Shown here: piece after piece, positions 1-10,600 of the stretch
Position numbering within the stretch: the stretch's first letter is position 1
Layout: each line of letters starts with the position of its first letter
Assembly (NCBI RefSeq): GCF_004799035.1
Contig: NZ_MWIO01000004.1
Location: 60,253-124,252, forward strand
From: Rhodanobacter lindaniclasticus
GTDB lineage: Bacteria; Pseudomonadota; Gammaproteobacteria; Xanthomonadales; Rhodanobacteraceae
Reading direction: 5' to 3'
Length of the DNA: 64,000 nucleotides
Program-made: the position numbers and the translations under genes
The notes under the pieces: generated by a model
Seen by the model: only the letters and a program-made list of their open reading frames with translations
What the model was told of the DNA's origin: nothing
The model's database searches: none

Positions 1-668
1 ACGACCGCGTCGGCCCCCTCGATGGCCTCGTCGAAGTCAGTGAAGCGCTGGCCCTCAGGTACTTCGTCGCCGGCCGGCATCAGCTCGGGCGGGGCGCACA
101 GGCGGATCTCCTTCACGCCCAGCGTGGTGAACGCGTTGATGTCCGAGCGGGCCACCCGCGAATGACTGATGTCGCCGCAGATGACCACCCTGAGGTTCTC
201 GAAGTCGGGTCGGTGCTGACGGATCGTCAGTGCGTCCAGCAGGCCCTGGGTGGGGTGTGCGTGGTTGCCGTCGCCGGCGTTGATCACCGACACGCCGCTC
301 ATCGCGTGGCGCACCAGTTCGTCCGGCGTACCGGATTCCTTGTGGCGCACGATGATCGCATCCAGATGCATCGCCTCAAGCGTGTGCAGGGTGTCGAACA
401 GTTCCTCGCCCTTGCTGGTGGAGGACAGCGCGATATTGAAGTTCACCACGTCCGCGCCCAGGCGGCGGGCGGCCAGCTCGAACGAGGTGCGGGTGCGCGT
501 GGAGGGTTCGAAGAACAGGTTGAGCACGGTGCGCCCGGCCAGTACGTCGAGCTTGCGGGTGCCGTGGGCGCAGGCATCGCGCAGGGTCTCGGCGCGGTCG
601 AGCAGGCGCTCGATCGTCTCGCGCGGCAGGTTTTCCAGGGTGGTCAGGTGGCGCAGGCGAGGGCTCAT
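1..668 (-). CDS. pyrB: Aspartate carbamoyltransferase catalytic subunit (3' end outside window)
   Basis: Cytosolic enzyme that condenses carbamoyl phosphate with L-aspartate, the first committed step of pyrimidine synthesis. Translation of the minus strand from the ATG at 668 gives 222 residues before the window edge. The carbamoyl-phosphate loop FEPSTRTRTSFE lies at residues 53-64, the STSKGE loop with its active-site Lys at about 86, and HPTQGLLDALT at about 138-148. It follows ruvX in the same direction with a 32-base gap, so the two are probably co-transcribed with yqgE. Roughly the last third of the protein is missing because of the window edge, not because of a break. Confidence 0.95.
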   Translation of the reverse strand, partial: MSPRLRHLTTLENLPRETIERLLDRAETLRDACAHGTRKLDVLAGRTVLNLFFEPSTRTRTSFELAARRLGADVVNFNIALSSTSKGEELFDTLHTLEAMHLDAIIVRHKESGTPDELVRHAMSGVSVINAGDGNHAHPTQGLLDALTIRQHRPDFENLRVVICGDISHSRVARSDINAFTTLGVKEIRLCAPPELMPAGDEVPEGQRFTDFDEAIEGADAV

Positions 669-700
669 GGGATTTCGCAGAGGTGGGTGGGGCGTGCGCG

Positions 701-1150
701 TCAGCGCGTAGTGTCGTCGAGGGGAACGACCGCGGCGTCGGCCAGCCAGCGTTCGAGAATCACCGCCGCCGCTTCGGCGTCGATGCCGGCCGCGTCGCGT
801 CGCCGCCGCAGGCCGGCTGCCCGCCCGGCGGCGAACCGTTGCGCGGCCTCGCGCGAGCTGTGGCGTTCGTCGACCAGCTGCACCGGCAGGCCGTAACGCT
901 GGCCCAGCTGGCTGGCGAAGGCCCGCGCCCGCCGACTGGCCGGCTGTTCGGTGCCTTCGAGCGTCAGCGGCAGGCCGACCACCACGGTGTCGGGTTGCCA
1001 TTCGCGCTGCAGGGCGTCGAGCCGATTCCAGTCCGGCTGACCGTCATGCATGGCCACCACGTCGAGTGCGCGGGCGGTGGCGGTGAGGCGGTTGCCGATG
1101 GCCACGCCGGTCAGGCGGCTGCCGACATCGAAACCGAGCACGCAGCTCAT
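701..1150 (-). CDS. ruvX: Putative pre-16S rRNA nuclease / Holliday junction resolvase-like RuvX (YqgF)
   Basis: 149-residue RNase H-fold protein of the YqgF family, linked to 16S rRNA 5' maturation and usually encoded beside yqgE. The start MSCVLGFDVGSRLTGVAIG carries the conserved acidic GFDVGS motif (Asp8), followed by VVGLPLTLEGTEQPASRRAR and VQLVDERHSSREA, both typical of the family. Its ATG (1148-1150) overlaps the TGA of yqgE by four bases, which implies translational coupling. Length matches the family, about 140-150 residues. Confidence 0.93.
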   Translation of the reverse strand: MSCVLGFDVGSRLTGVAIGNRLTATARALDVVAMHDGQPDWNRLDALQREWQPDTVVVGLPLTLEGTEQPASRRARAFASQLGQRYGLPVQLVDERHSSREAAQRFAAGRAAGLRRRRDAAGIDAEAAAVILERWLADAAVVPLDDTTR

Positions 1151-1707
1151 GCGTGGCCCGCGTAGCCGGACAGCTGGCGCGGATCCACCCCGACCAGGCC
1201 GGCGGCGGCGCTCCAGCGCTCTTCCAGCGGCGTGTCGAAGACGACCCGGCTGCTGGCCTCGGCGGTGAGCCAGGCGTTGGCCATCAGTTCCTGTTCGAGC
1301 TGGCCGGCATCCCAGCCGGCGTAGCCGAGCACCATGATCGCCTGGCGCGGGCCTTCGCCGGCGGCCATCGCCACCAGGATGTCGCGCGAGGTGGTCACCG
1401 ACCAGTCGGCGTTGATGCGGTAACTCGATTCCCAGTCGCCGGGTTCGCGATGGAGCACGAAGCCGCGCTCCTGCTGCACCGGGCCGCCGATCAGCACCGG
1501 CGCGTCAGCCAGTTCCGCATCCGCGCACTCGAGCTTCATCTGGTTCAGCACGTCCCCGAAGCGGTATTCGGACAGCTGGTTCACCAGCAGGCCCACCGCG
1601 CCATCCTCGTCGTGCTGGCACAGCAACGCCACGCCACGCGAGAACGGCGGCTCGGCCAGGCCGGGCATGGCGATCAGGAAGTGGCCGGTGAGGGTTTGGG
1701 GTTGCAT
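1147..1707 (-). CDS. yqgE: YqgE/AlgH family protein
   Basis: Cytosolic protein of the UPF0301 (YqgE/AlgH) family; its molecular role is not established. The body begins MQPQTLTGHFLIAMPGL and contains the typical GAVGLLVNQ and PVLIGGPVQQERGFVLH stretches. Starting at 1707 gives 186 residues, the usual family length. An in-frame ATG nine bases upstream (1716) is an alternative, and the open frame runs further upstream, but those residues do not resemble the family. The gene overlaps ruvX by ATGA and belongs to the yqgE-ruvX-pyrB string. Confidence 0.92.
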   Translation of the reverse strand: MQPQTLTGHFLIAMPGLAEPPFSRGVALLCQHDEDGAVGLLVNQLSEYRFGDVLNQMKLECADAELADAPVLIGGPVQQERGFVLHREPGDWESSYRINADWSVTTSRDILVAMAAGEGPRQAIMVLGYAGWDAGQLEQELMANAWLTAEASSRVVFDTPLEERWSAAAGLVGVDPRQLSGYAGHA

Positions 1708-1813
1708 GGCAGCCATGCGGCCATTGTAGTCGCAGCGCAATCCCGGCGCAGGGCGCAGAGTGCTGATCCGTTCGCCGAGGTCGCGCTGTCCGCGCCGGAC
1801 GGTCAAGGTGCCG

Positions 1814-2683
1814 CTAGCGCGTCTGCAGCACGTTGTTGGGCTGGAACTGCCAGGTGCGGGTGATGTTCAGCTCGTCGATGTGGTCGCCGATCCGCGGCGC
1901 CGGCGGAAACGGCCCGGCCAGGCGCACGATGCGCTCGGCTGCGGCGTCGAGCACCGGCTGGCCCGAACTCTGGATCACGTCGATGCTCTTGATGCTGCCG
2001 TCGAGGTTGAGCACCACGGTGAGCAGCACGTTGCCGTGCAGGCCGCGGCGGCGCGCCTCCTCGGGATAGTTCAGGTTGCCGACGCGCTCGACCCGGTCCG
2101 ACCAGCCACGCATGTAGGCAGCGTAGGCATACTCGCGGGTGCTCGCGGTGAGGTATTTCACCTTCGGACGCTTGGCGTAGTCCACCTTCTTGCGGCGCAG
2201 CTCGGCGGCGAGCTGGGCGATCGCCTGCTGGCGCTTCAGTTCGGCAGCGGTGGGCGTGGCGTGCTGCGGGTCGACCTCGGTCTGCGCGGTGTCGCTGCTG
2301 ACGCTGAAATCGCTGCGTCCACTGGTGGTGACCATGCGCGTGGGAGTGGCTGGCCGCGGCAGTGGCGTGGACTCTTCCACCGGTTGCGCGGCCACGCCGG
2401 GATCGGGCCGGGGCAGCGCGCCGGAGAACAGCTGCGAAGGCCGCGCGGCACGATCGCTCTTGCCGCCGCCGCGGTTGTTGGCCTGGGCCAGGAAGTCCGC
2501 CTTGTCCGGCGCCTCCCGGTTGGCCACGTTGACCAGCGCCACGTCGAGCGTCGGCAGGCTCGGCTGCGGCTTGGCGAAATGAAAGGTGAGGCCCAGCAGC
2601 AGCACGCCGTGCAACAGCAGCGAGAACAGCATGGTGGCGCCGATCGGATCAGGTCGGGCGTTGACGGTTGCGGTTGCACTCAC
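1814..2683 (-). CDS. TonB-like energy transducer with C-terminal TonB domain
   Basis: 289-residue inner-membrane protein expected to pass proton-motive energy from an ExbBD-type complex to outer-membrane receptors. It has a short cytoplasmic N-terminus and one membrane segment at about residues 17-37 (MLFSLLLHGVLLLGLTFHF). A long low-complexity periplasmic linker follows, then a C-terminal TonB-type domain from about residue 205 with YPEEARRRGLHGNVLLTVVL. No ExbB/ExbD genes are nearby. Its start overlaps the end of gshB by ATGA, an arrangement I know from Xanthomonadales. It could instead serve the pilus system that follows; the sequence does not decide this. Confidence 0.85.
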   Translation of the reverse strand: MSATATVNARPDPIGATMLFSLLLHGVLLLGLTFHFAKPQPSLPTLDVALVNVANREAPDKADFLAQANNRGGGKSDRAARPSQLFSGALPRPDPGVAAQPVEESTPLPRPATPTRMVTTSGRSDFSVSSDTAQTEVDPQHATPTAAELKRQQAIAQLAAELRRKKVDYAKRPKVKYLTASTREYAYAAYMRGWSDRVERVGNLNYPEEARRRGLHGNVLLTVVLNLDGSIKSIDVIQSSGQPVLDAAAERIVRLAGPFPPAPRIGDHIDELNITRTWQFQPNNVLQTR

Positions 2684-3657
2684 GCAGGACGGTTTCCACT
2701 GGCGTGCCGCTCGATGACGTCGAACAGCTGACCTGCAATGTTAAGCCCGAACTGCGCGTCGAGTTCACGCACGCAGGTCGGGGAGGTGACGTTGATCTCG
2801 GTCAGGTAGTCGCCGATCACGTCCAGGCCGGTGAACAGCAGCCCGCGGCGACGCAGTTCGGGGGCCACCTGCGCCACGATCCAGCGGTCGCGTTCGGACA
2901 GCGGCACGCCCTCGCCGCGTCCCCCGGCGGCGAGGTTGCCACGGAAATCGCTGCCCTGCGGAATGCGTGCGAGCGCGTATGGCACCGGTTCGCCATCCAC
3001 GACGAGGATGCGCTTGTCGCCGGCACTGATCTCGGGCAGGTATTTCTGGGCGATCGCCAGTTGCCGGTGCGCGCCATGGTCATCGCCGCCGAGCAGGGTT
3101 TCCAGCATCGAGTTCAGGTTGCTGTCGCCGTCACGCACGCGGAAGATGCCGCGCCCGCCCATGCCGTCGAGCGGCTTGAGCACCACCTCGCCATGCTCGG
3201 CGGCGAACCGGCGCAGTTCGGCCGGGTCGCGCGCCACCAGGGTCGGCGCGATGCACTGCGGGAATGCGAGTGCGAACAGCTTCTCGTTGCAGTCACGCAG
3301 CGAGCGCGGATCGTTCACCACCAGCACGCCACCACGCTGGGCCGCTTCGAGCACCATGGTGTCGTAGACGAACTGCGCGTCGACCGGCGGATCCTTGCGC
3401 ATCAGCACCACGTCCAGTTCGCGCAGGTCGTGCCAGCGGGGCTCGCCCAGCGTGAACCAGTTCCGCGGATCGTCCCGCACCTGAAGCGACGCGCTGCGCG
3501 CCCACGGCGCGCCTTCGCGCAGGGCGAGATCCCCCTGCTCGAAATAGTGCAGGTCATGGCCCCGCCGCGTGGCCTCCAGCAGCATCGCCAGGGTGGTGTC
3601 CTTGGCCACTTTGATGTCGCTGATGGGATCCATCAGGACGCCGACCGAGAGGGTCAT
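2680..3657 (-). CDS. gshB: Glutathione synthetase
   Basis: ATP-grasp ligase joining gamma-glutamylcysteine and glycine, the second step of glutathione synthesis in the cytosol. The 325-residue product opens MTLSVGVLMDPISDIKVAKD, as GshB proteins do. It contains the ATP-grasp loop VVLKPLDGMGGRGIFRV and the C-terminal metal and substrate region GDYLTEINVTSPTCVRELD. Length is standard, and ATG 3657 is the only sensible start. It is transcribed away from pilG and coupled by ATGA to the downstream TonB-like gene. Confidence 0.95.
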   Translation of the reverse strand: MTLSVGVLMDPISDIKVAKDTTLAMLLEATRRGHDLHYFEQGDLALREGAPWARSASLQVRDDPRNWFTLGEPRWHDLRELDVVLMRKDPPVDAQFVYDTMVLEAAQRGGVLVVNDPRSLRDCNEKLFALAFPQCIAPTLVARDPAELRRFAAEHGEVVLKPLDGMGGRGIFRVRDGDSNLNSMLETLLGGDDHGAHRQLAIAQKYLPEISAGDKRILVVDGEPVPYALARIPQGSDFRGNLAAGGRGEGVPLSERDRWIVAQVAPELRRRGLLFTGLDVIGDYLTEINVTSPTCVRELDAQFGLNIAGQLFDVIERHASGNRPA

Positions 3658-3999
3658 CTTGGGTACTCCGCGAGTTGCCGGGTTTGTGCGCTGGCGCCAG
3701 CAGGGGCGCGACGGCCGCCGGCTATACTAGCCGCGTAATCCATCTCGTGCCCGGCGGCGGTACGCGTCGGCCCGAGGTGCCAATATGCGTCAACTAGTGC
3801 GACCGGCGGGCATCGCGTGGCGGCGGTCGCTTGACAGTTTCGTCGGGCAGGCAGTAAACAGCAAAGCTTCGGGAATGCCGCCACGGTGCGGGTTTGCAGC
3901 AGCCGGATCACCGGGATTTCCACATCCGTACCATTGGGCACAACAGTTGCATGTCCTGATACTTGTCCTGAGCTCGTGGCGAGCCACAGGGGGGAGTGA
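3658..3999. other. Divergent intergenic region between gshB and pilG
   Basis: 342 bases without a convincing gene. It must hold the gshB promoter on the minus strand and the pilG promoter on the plus strand (see 3831-3860). A TATACT hexamer occurs at 3723-3728 inside the small inverted repeat GGCTA-TAC-TAGCC. A 70-codon open frame near 3785-4003 looks non-coding. Confidence 0.5.
3831..3860 (+). promoter_or_regulatory. Candidate sigma-70 promoter for the pil-chp operon
   Basis: A perfect -35 hexamer TTGACA (3831-3836) is followed after 18 bases by TAAACA (3855-3860), a weak -10. It lies about 140 bases upstream of the pilG GTG start. No experimental support; recognised by eye only. Confidence 0.4.
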
Positions 4000-4410
4000 G
4001 TGAATTTGAACGTGAGCGTTACCGATTTGGCGGGTCTCAAGGTCATGGTGATCGATGACTCCAAGACCATCCGCCGCACCGCGGAGACCCTGCTGAAAAA
4101 AGAGGGCTGCGAGGTGCTGACCGCAGTCGACGGATTCGAGGCGCTGGCCAAGATCTCCGATCAGAAGCCGGCGATCATCTTCGTCGACATCATGATGCCG
4201 CGCCTCGACGGCTATCAGACCTGCGCCCTGATCAAGAACAACCCCGAGTTCCGCGCCACGCCAGTGATCATGCTCAGCTCCAAGGATGGACTGTTCGACA
4301 AGGCGCGCGGCCGCATCGTGGGGGCCGAACAATACCTGACCAAGCCGTTCACCCGTGACGAGCTGCTTGGCGCAATCCATCGACATGTCAGTGCTGCAGC
4401 AAGTCACTGA
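4000..4410 (+). CDS. pilG: Twitching motility response regulator PilG
   Basis: Single-domain CheY-like receiver that relays phosphoryl groups from ChpA to the pilus machinery and cAMP control. The 136 residues contain the acidic pair VIDD (19-20), the phospho-acceptor Asp63 in FVDIMMPRLDG, and YLTKPFTRDEL with the conserved Lys. The start is a GTG preceded by a strong purine-rich AGGGGGGAG. It is the first gene of pilG-H-I-J-chpA-B-C, and pilH follows after 22 bases. Confidence 0.94.
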   Translation: MNLNVSVTDLAGLKVMVIDDSKTIRRTAETLLKKEGCEVLTAVDGFEALAKISDQKPAIIFVDIMMPRLDGYQTCALIKNNPEFRATPVIMLSSKDGLFDKARGRIVGAEQYLTKPFTRDELLGAIHRHVSAAASH

Positions 4411-4432
4411 CTGCCGATTCTGAGGGGGAACT

Positions 4433-4804
4433 GTGGCAAACATTCTCATCATCGACGATTCTCCGACCGACGTGCGCGTGTTCACCACGCTGCTGGAACG
4501 GGCCGGTCACCAGGTTGCAGCCGTGAGCACGGCCGAGGAGGGCATCGAGCGCGTGCGTGCCGACCTGCCCGATCTGGTCATCATGGACGTCATCATGCCC
4601 GGGATGAACGGGTTCCAGGCCACCCGCACGCTCACCCGTGACCCGAAGACCCAGCACGTGCCGGTGGTGATGATCACCACCAAGTCGATGGAAACCGATC
4701 GCGTATGGGGCATGCGCCAGGGTGCACGCGCCTTCATCACCAAGCCGGTGAACGAGAAGGAGCTGCTGGCTTGCATCAACGATCTGCTCACGAGTGGGTC
4801 ATGA
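4433..4804 (+). CDS. pilH: Twitching motility response regulator PilH
   Basis: Second CheY-like receiver of the Chp system. In Pseudomonas, PilH acts mainly as a phosphate sink or retraction regulator. The 123 residues carry IIDDS at 7-10, Asp52 in VIMDVIMPGMNG and the conserved Thr and Lys in VVMITTKSME and AFITKPVNEKE. The start is GTG, eight bases after a GAGGGGG ribosome site. The TGA at the end overlaps the ATG of pilI. Confidence 0.94.
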   Translation: MANILIIDDSPTDVRVFTTLLERAGHQVAAVSTAEEGIERVRADLPDLVIMDVIMPGMNGFQATRTLTRDPKTQHVPVVMITTKSMETDRVWGMRQGARAFITKPVNEKELLACINDLLTSGS

Positions 4805-5340
4805 ACCAGGCCGCCAACCGTACCCCGTTCGAGATCCTGGCCCGCTACGAGCGGCTGTCGCTGGCGCATGCCTCCGACACCCAGGACAAGTTCGAGGCGC
4901 CGGGGCTGTGGCGCGGCATCGGTTTCCGGGTGGGGTCGCGGCTGCTGGTCAGCGGCATTGACGAGATCAACGAGTTGCTCGCCGTGCCCCTGCTGACCCC
5001 GGTGCCCGGTACCCAACCCTGGCTGCTGGGCGTGGCCAACGTGCGCGGCAACCTGGTGCCGGTGGTCGACATCGGCCGTTTCCTGTTCGGCGAGCGCACC
5101 CAGCATTCCGAGCGCTCGCGCCTGCTGGTAGTGCGCCAGGGCGGTGGCAGCGTGGCGTTGCTGGTGGACGAGGTGCTCGGCCAGCGCACGGTCGACGCGG
5201 CACAGCGGCAGCAAACGTGGGAAGAGGACGATCCGCGACTGGCTCGCTTCGTGGACAACCGGGTCGGCGAGCAGCAATTGGCGATTTTCAGCATGGCCCG
5301 GCTGGTGCGTGCACCGGATTTCCGTCAGGCGGCTGCCTGA
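4801..5340 (+). CDS. pilI: CheW-like adaptor PilI
   Basis: CheW-type scaffold coupling the receptor PilJ to the kinase ChpA. The start MNQAANRTPFEILARYER (4801) overlaps the pilH stop by ATGA; a longer frame upstream only reads through pilH. The 179 residues have the CheW core with LLGVANVRGNLVPVVDIGRFL and a GGSVALLVDEVLG segment. Length matches PilI proteins. Confidence 0.92.
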   Translation: MNQAANRTPFEILARYERLSLAHASDTQDKFEAPGLWRGIGFRVGSRLLVSGIDEINELLAVPLLTPVPGTQPWLLGVANVRGNLVPVVDIGRFLFGERTQHSERSRLLVVRQGGGSVALLVDEVLGQRTVDAAQRQQTWEEDDPRLARFVDNRVGEQQLAIFSMARLVRAPDFRQAAA

Positions 5341-5479
5341 TGGTGGGGTGATTCCGGCAGGGGATGCCGTGCGGCGGGGCGGGGCGGGAAGCTTGCCGGA
5401 GGCAAGTGCCCGCCTCGGAACGTTGCGGCAGGGCCGGTGCGTATTGGCGGCACATATCAGTTGAAGCTATGAGGTGAAC

Positions 5480-7510
5480 ATGAGTACTACAGGGGGCGTC
5501 AGCCGGGAACGCGGATATACCGCACTCATTGTCCTGCTGCTGATCGCGATCGGTTTCGCGGCACTCGACTTCTTCATGCTCAACCAGAAGAACGGCGAGG
5601 ATCGCCAGGCGGTCGCGCTGACCACGCAGATCCAGGTGCTTTCGCAGCAGACGGCAAAGTTCGCGCTGGAATCCGCCGATGGCAACGTGGACTCCTTCAA
5701 GGAACTCGAGTCCACCCGCAATGCCATCGACTCGGCGGTCAAGCGACTGGACAAGGGCGACCCCACCAGCGGCATGCAACCCTATGCCGACGGCAACAAG
5801 TCGCCCGCTGGCCGCGCGGTGACCGCGCTCGGCGCAGCATGGGCGCAGCTCGACGGTGACATCGGCAAGATCCTGTCGAACAAGGCGGTGGTGCTCGATT
5901 CGGCCCAGCGCGCGGCGACGATTTCGCAGCAGATGCCGCTGCTCAACTCCAGCATGGAGCAGGTGGTCAACATCCTGCAGCAGCGCAACGGCAGTTCCGA
6001 GCAGATGCTCGGTACCTCGCGCCAGATGCTGTCCGCCGACCGCATCATCCGCCGCGTGCAGGAAGTGTTGCAGGGTGGTGACAACGCCCAGTCCGCCGCC
6101 GACGGCCTGTCGCGCGACGCGCAGCTGTACGGCAACGTGCTCAAGGGCCTGATCGAGGGCAACCCGGACAGCGGCGTGCGGCCGATTTCCGATTCCAACG
6201 CACGCAAGATCCTCACCGAGATGGACGCCAACTGGGCCAAGCTGGCCGATCCGGTGGCCAAGCTGTCTGCCGCCGCGGCCAACATCGCGGACGTGAAGCG
6301 CGCCGGCAACCAGGCCTCGCTGGATTCGCAGACCGTGCTGCTGCGCGCCAACGACTTGTCCGACCAGATCGGCAAGCTGCCCTTGCGCCGCTTGTTCCCG
6401 AACGTGTGGTGGGGCTTGTTCGGCGCGATCGCCGCGGTGGCCTTCGCCCTGTTGCTGGTCATCGCCCTGGTCACCGACCAGCGCAAGCGTTTCGCCCAGA
6501 GTACCGAGCTGAACCAGCGCAACCAGGAGGCGATCATGCGCCTGCTGGATGAGATGGGCTCGCTGGCCGAAGGCGACCTGACGGTGAAGACCACGGTGTC
6601 GGAGGACATCACCGGCGCGATCGCCGACTCGGTGAACTACGCCATCGACGAGCTGCGATCGCTGGTGACCACCATCAACGAGACCTCCGAGCAGGTGTCG
6701 TCCTCGGCGCAGGAAACCCAGACCACCGCCCGCCACCTGGCCAACGCTGCCGAGCAGCAGGCGCAGCAGATCACCTCGGCGACCTCGGCGATCAACCAGA
6801 TCGTGAGCTCGATGGACGTGGTATCCAAGGACTCCGCCGAATCGGCCGACGTGGCCGAGCGCTCGGTGAAGATCGCCTCGCGCGGCGCCGAAGTGGTGCG
6901 CGAAACGATCTCCGGCATGGACTCCATCCGCGACCAGATCCAGGAGACTTCCAAGCGCATCAAGCGGCTGGGCGAATCCTCCCAGGAGATCGGCTCGATC
7001 GTGGAACTGATCAACGACATCGCCGAGCAGACCAACATCCTGGCCTTGAACGCGGCCATCCAGGCGGCCTCGGCCGGCGAGGCGGGCCGCGGTTTCGCGG
7101 TCGTGGCGGACGAAGTGCAGCGGCTGGCGGAACGCTCCACCAGCGCGACCAAGCGCATCGAGACCCTGGTGCAGACGATTCAGTCCGATACCAACGAAGC
7201 GGTGAATTCGATGGAGCAGACCACCGCCGAGGTGGTCGCCGGTGCGCGCCTGGCCGAGGACGCCGGCAGCGCGCTGGGCGACATCGAGCGCGTCTCGCAC
7301 GATCTGTCCGCGCTGATTCAGAACATCTCCACCGCAGCGCGCGAGCAGTCTGCGGCGGCAACCGATATCTCCGTGTCGATGAACGCGATCCAGGAAATCA
7401 CTTCGCAGACTTCGCAAGGCGCGAGCCAGACCGCCGACTCGATCGGCACCCTGGCACAACTGGCGAGCGATCTGCGCCGTTCGGTGGCGCACTTCAAGCT
7501 GCCGGGATGA
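5480..7510 (+). CDS. pilJ: Type IV pilus methyl-accepting chemotaxis protein PilJ
   Basis: Inner-membrane chemoreceptor of the Chp system. A first membrane helix at about residues 12-34 and a second near 310-330 ([20 protein letters not shown]) enclose a roughly 270-residue periplasmic sensor. A HAMP-like stretch and a cytoplasmic coiled coil follow. The signalling hairpin tip reads [23 protein letters not shown] 5480 is preceded by GAGGTGA; a GTG two codons upstream (5474) is possible. The gene is separated from pilI by 139 bases, more than elsewhere in the operon. PilK, a CheR-type methyltransferase found next to pilJ in Pseudomonas, is absent here. Confidence 0.93.
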   Translation: MSTTGGVSRERGYTALIVLLLIAIGFAALDFFMLNQKNGEDRQAVALTTQIQVLSQQTAKFALESADGNVDSFKELESTRNAIDSAVKRLDKGDPTSGMQPYADGNKSPAGRAVTALGAAWAQLDGDIGKILSNKAVVLDSAQRAATISQQMPLLNSSMEQVVNILQQRNGSSEQMLGTSRQMLSADRIIRRVQEVLQGGDNAQSAADGLSRDAQLYGNVLKGLIEGNPDSGVRPISDSNARKILTEMDANWAKLADPVAKLSAAAANIADVKRAGNQASLDSQTVLLRANDLSDQIGKLPLRRLFPNVWWGLFGAIAAVAFALLLVIALVTDQRKRFAQSTELNQRNQEAIMRLLDEMGSLAEGDLTVKTTVSEDITGAIADSVNYAIDELRSLVTTINETSEQVSSSAQETQTTARHLANAAEQQAQQITSATSAINQIVSSMDVVSKDSAESADVAERSVKIASRGAEVVRETISGMDSIRDQIQETSKRIKRLGESSQEIGSIVELINDIAEQTNILALNAAIQAASAGEAGRGFAVVADEVQRLAERSTSATKRIETLVQTIQSDTNEAVNSMEQTTAEVVAGARLAEDAGSALGDIERVSHDLSALIQNISTAAREQSAAATDISVSMNAIQEITSQTSQGASQTADSIGTLAQLASDLRRSVAHFKLPG

Positions 7511-7613
7511 TTTCGCTCGACGTGGGCAGCAGCCGGATGAACACACGCACAGTACGGGGGGCAGTCTCGCTGGTTTCGCAATGTCCGCATGGCGCGACCG
7601 CTGAGAGAGGCGC

Positions 7614-10600
7614 ATGAGACTTCAAGACCACATCGATTTCACCACGCTGCAGTGGGTCAAGCCGGAACTCGACGACACCTTGTCGATTGCCCGCGAAGCA
7701 CTGGAGTCGTACGTCGACAATCCGGGCAAGCGCGATTTCATGCGCACCTGCACGGATCATCTGCATCAGGTGCACGGCACCCTGAAGATGGTCGAGCTGT
7801 ACGGTGCGGCGGCGGTCACCGCGGAGATGGAGGCCCTGGTCGGCGCGCTGCTGAACGACCAGGTGGTCCAGCGCGAGGAGGCCTACGCCGCCCTGATGCG
7901 CGGCCTGATGCAACTGCCCGACTACCTGGAGCGGCTGTCCAGCGGTCATCGGGACGTGCCGGTGGTGCTGCTGCCGCTGCTGAACGATTTGCGCGCCACC
8001 CGCGGGCTGGAACCGCTGCCCGAATCGTCGATGTTCCACCCCAACCTCGACGCCTTCCTGCCCGAGCAGGCTCCGGCGGCGATGAGCGAGGCCTATGCCG
8101 CGGCGCATCGCGTCGAGTTGGCCGGCCTGCGCCTGCGCTTCCAGCACCAGTTGCTGGCGTGGTTCCGTGGGCAGGATGCGGCCCAGCAGCTGGTCGCCAT
8201 GCGCAAGACCCTGCTGGCCATCACCGCGCGTTGCTATCACGTGCACGGCCGGCGCCTGTGGTGGATCGCCGCCGGCGTGCTGGAAGGCCTGGAACAAGGC
8301 ATGCTCAAGGGGCACGCCGCCGAAGTGCGCCAGCTGATCGGCAAGGTGGATCGCAACATCCGGCTGCTGATCGAGCACGGCGAAAACGCCTTGCGCGCAA
8401 GCGACGCCGACGAGGTGGCCTGCAAGCTGCTCTACATCGTGGCCCAAGCCAAGCAGCGCAGCCCGCACATGGAGCTGTTGCGCAGCACCTACGCGCTGGA
8501 CAGCCTGCTGCCCGATGCCGGCGAGCTGGAACACGCACGTGGCTCCATGGCCGGACACAACCGCGCGCTGCTCGATTCGGTGTCGCGCGCGCTGAAGGAC
8601 GACCTGCTGCGCGTCAAGGAAGCGCTGGACCTGTTCCTGCGCGAGCAGGACGGCGATCCGGCACAGCTTGCCGCCCAGGGCGAAGTACTTGAACGGGTTG
8701 GCGACACCCTGGGCATGCTGGCGCTGGCCGTGCCGCGCCGGGTGGTCGGCGAGCAGCGCCGCGTGCTGGACGAGATTGCCAACCGCCTGCGTCCCGCCGA
8801 CGAGGAGACGCTGCTGGATGTTGCCGGCGCGTTGCTCTACGTGGAGGCTTCGCTGGACGACCACATCGAGAGCCTCGGCTCCGAAGGCGAACCCGCGGCT
8901 GCCACTGACCCCACCCACGGACTGCCTCGCAGCGAGGCACTGGGCGTGGTCTCCACCCTGATGCAGGAAGCGATCGGCAACACCGGCAAGGTGAAAGACG
9001 CGATCGTCGCCTTCGTGGAGTCGGGCTGGCAGCACGACCGCCTGGCCGGTGCGCCGCAGCTGATGGACGAGGTGGCCGGCGCCATGCGCATGCTGTCCTC
9101 GCCGCGGCCGGCCGAACTGGCCCAGGGCGTCGGGCGGTTCATCGATTACGAATTGCTGCAGGACCGCCGCGTGCCCAGCGGCGCACAGATGGATCACCTG
9201 GCCGACGCGCTGGCGGCGCTGGAATACTACCTGGAGGCCGCGCGCGAGCATCGTGGCGGGCTCGAGCACATTCTTGACGTCGCCGAGCACAGCCTCGCGC
9301 AGCTCGGTTACTGGCCGGTGCCCGCGCAGCGCGCGGTGGTGGAGCCCGCAACACCGGCAGCCGAAACCACTGCCCCGGAACAGCCCGAGGACGAACCGCA
9401 TCCCGATCTATCGGAAACGGTCAGCATGTTGCCGGGGGCGGATCTCGGCAGTTTGTTCATCGGCGACACGCAGGCGTCTGGCGAGGCCTCGCACGATCTC
9501 GGTGGCCTGCGCCTCGCGGAGACCGGAGCACCGGCGGGTCCGGACGTCGCCGCCAGCCAGGCGGGCGAGGACTGGATCGAGGTCGAGGAAGAAATCGTCG
9601 AGCAGGTACCGGTTGCCGATCCGCTGGCGGCGAACACCCGCTTCAACGCCGATGCCGAGGGCATCGACGACGACATTCGCGACATCTTCCTGGAGGAAAT
9701 GCAGGAGGAGATCGACAACCTCGCGGTGGCCCAGAAGGATTGGCTGGCCGACCCGGCCCAGACGCCGGCGCTGGTCGGCATCCGCCGCTCGTTCCACACG
9801 CTGAAGGGTTCCGGCCGCCTGGTCGGCGCCGGCGTGCTGGGCGAGTTTGCGTGGAAGGTGGAGGACATGCTCAACCGCGTCCTCGACCACACCATCGGGC
9901 CGGACCAGAACGTGCAGGACGTGGTTCGCCACGCCATCGACGCGCTGCCGCAACTGCTGGCCGCGCTCAAGGGCGAGGGCGATCCGCAGGCGCCGCTCAG
10001 CGCGATCATGCAGGCCGCCGAACGACTGGCGTCGGGCCAGCCGGCACGCGTGGAAGACTTCATGTCGCGCGGTACCGAGACGGTTACCCGCACGGTGGTC
10101 CGCCGGGTGCCTCGCGCCGCCGTCGAGGCGGCCGACGTGCCACGGGCCAGCCTCACCGATGCCGATGTGGCCAGCGCATCCGCCGCGGCCGAGCCCGCGG
10201 CGACCGAGCCGGAATCGCTGGTGGACATGCCGGCGATGCCACCGATCGACCCGGTGTTGCTGGAGATCCTTCGCAGCGAGGTTGCGCAGTACCTGCAGAC
10301 CATTCGTGCCGCGATCCAGCGCAGCGAAGGCGCCTTGCCGGTCAGCGAGGAGCTGCTGCGGGCCGTGCATACCCTGCACGGCGCGATCGCGATGGTCGAC
10401 ATCCCGTTGCTGACCCAACTGCTGTCGCCGCTGGAAGGGCTGTTCAAGCGCTTGCGCGCCTCCAGCGAGCCGCTGTCCCCGCTGGGCGTGCGCCTGCTGG
10501 GCCAGGCTGCCGACGTGGTCGACCAGGTGATGACCCAGTTCGACGCCCCGGCGTCGCAGCTGCCCAAGGTCGACGCGCTCACCGCGCAGATCACCGAGAT

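Noticed and set aside
3785..4003. Possible 72-codon gene between gshB and pilG
   Set aside because: No ribosome site, unusual composition, and it runs across the likely pilG promoter.
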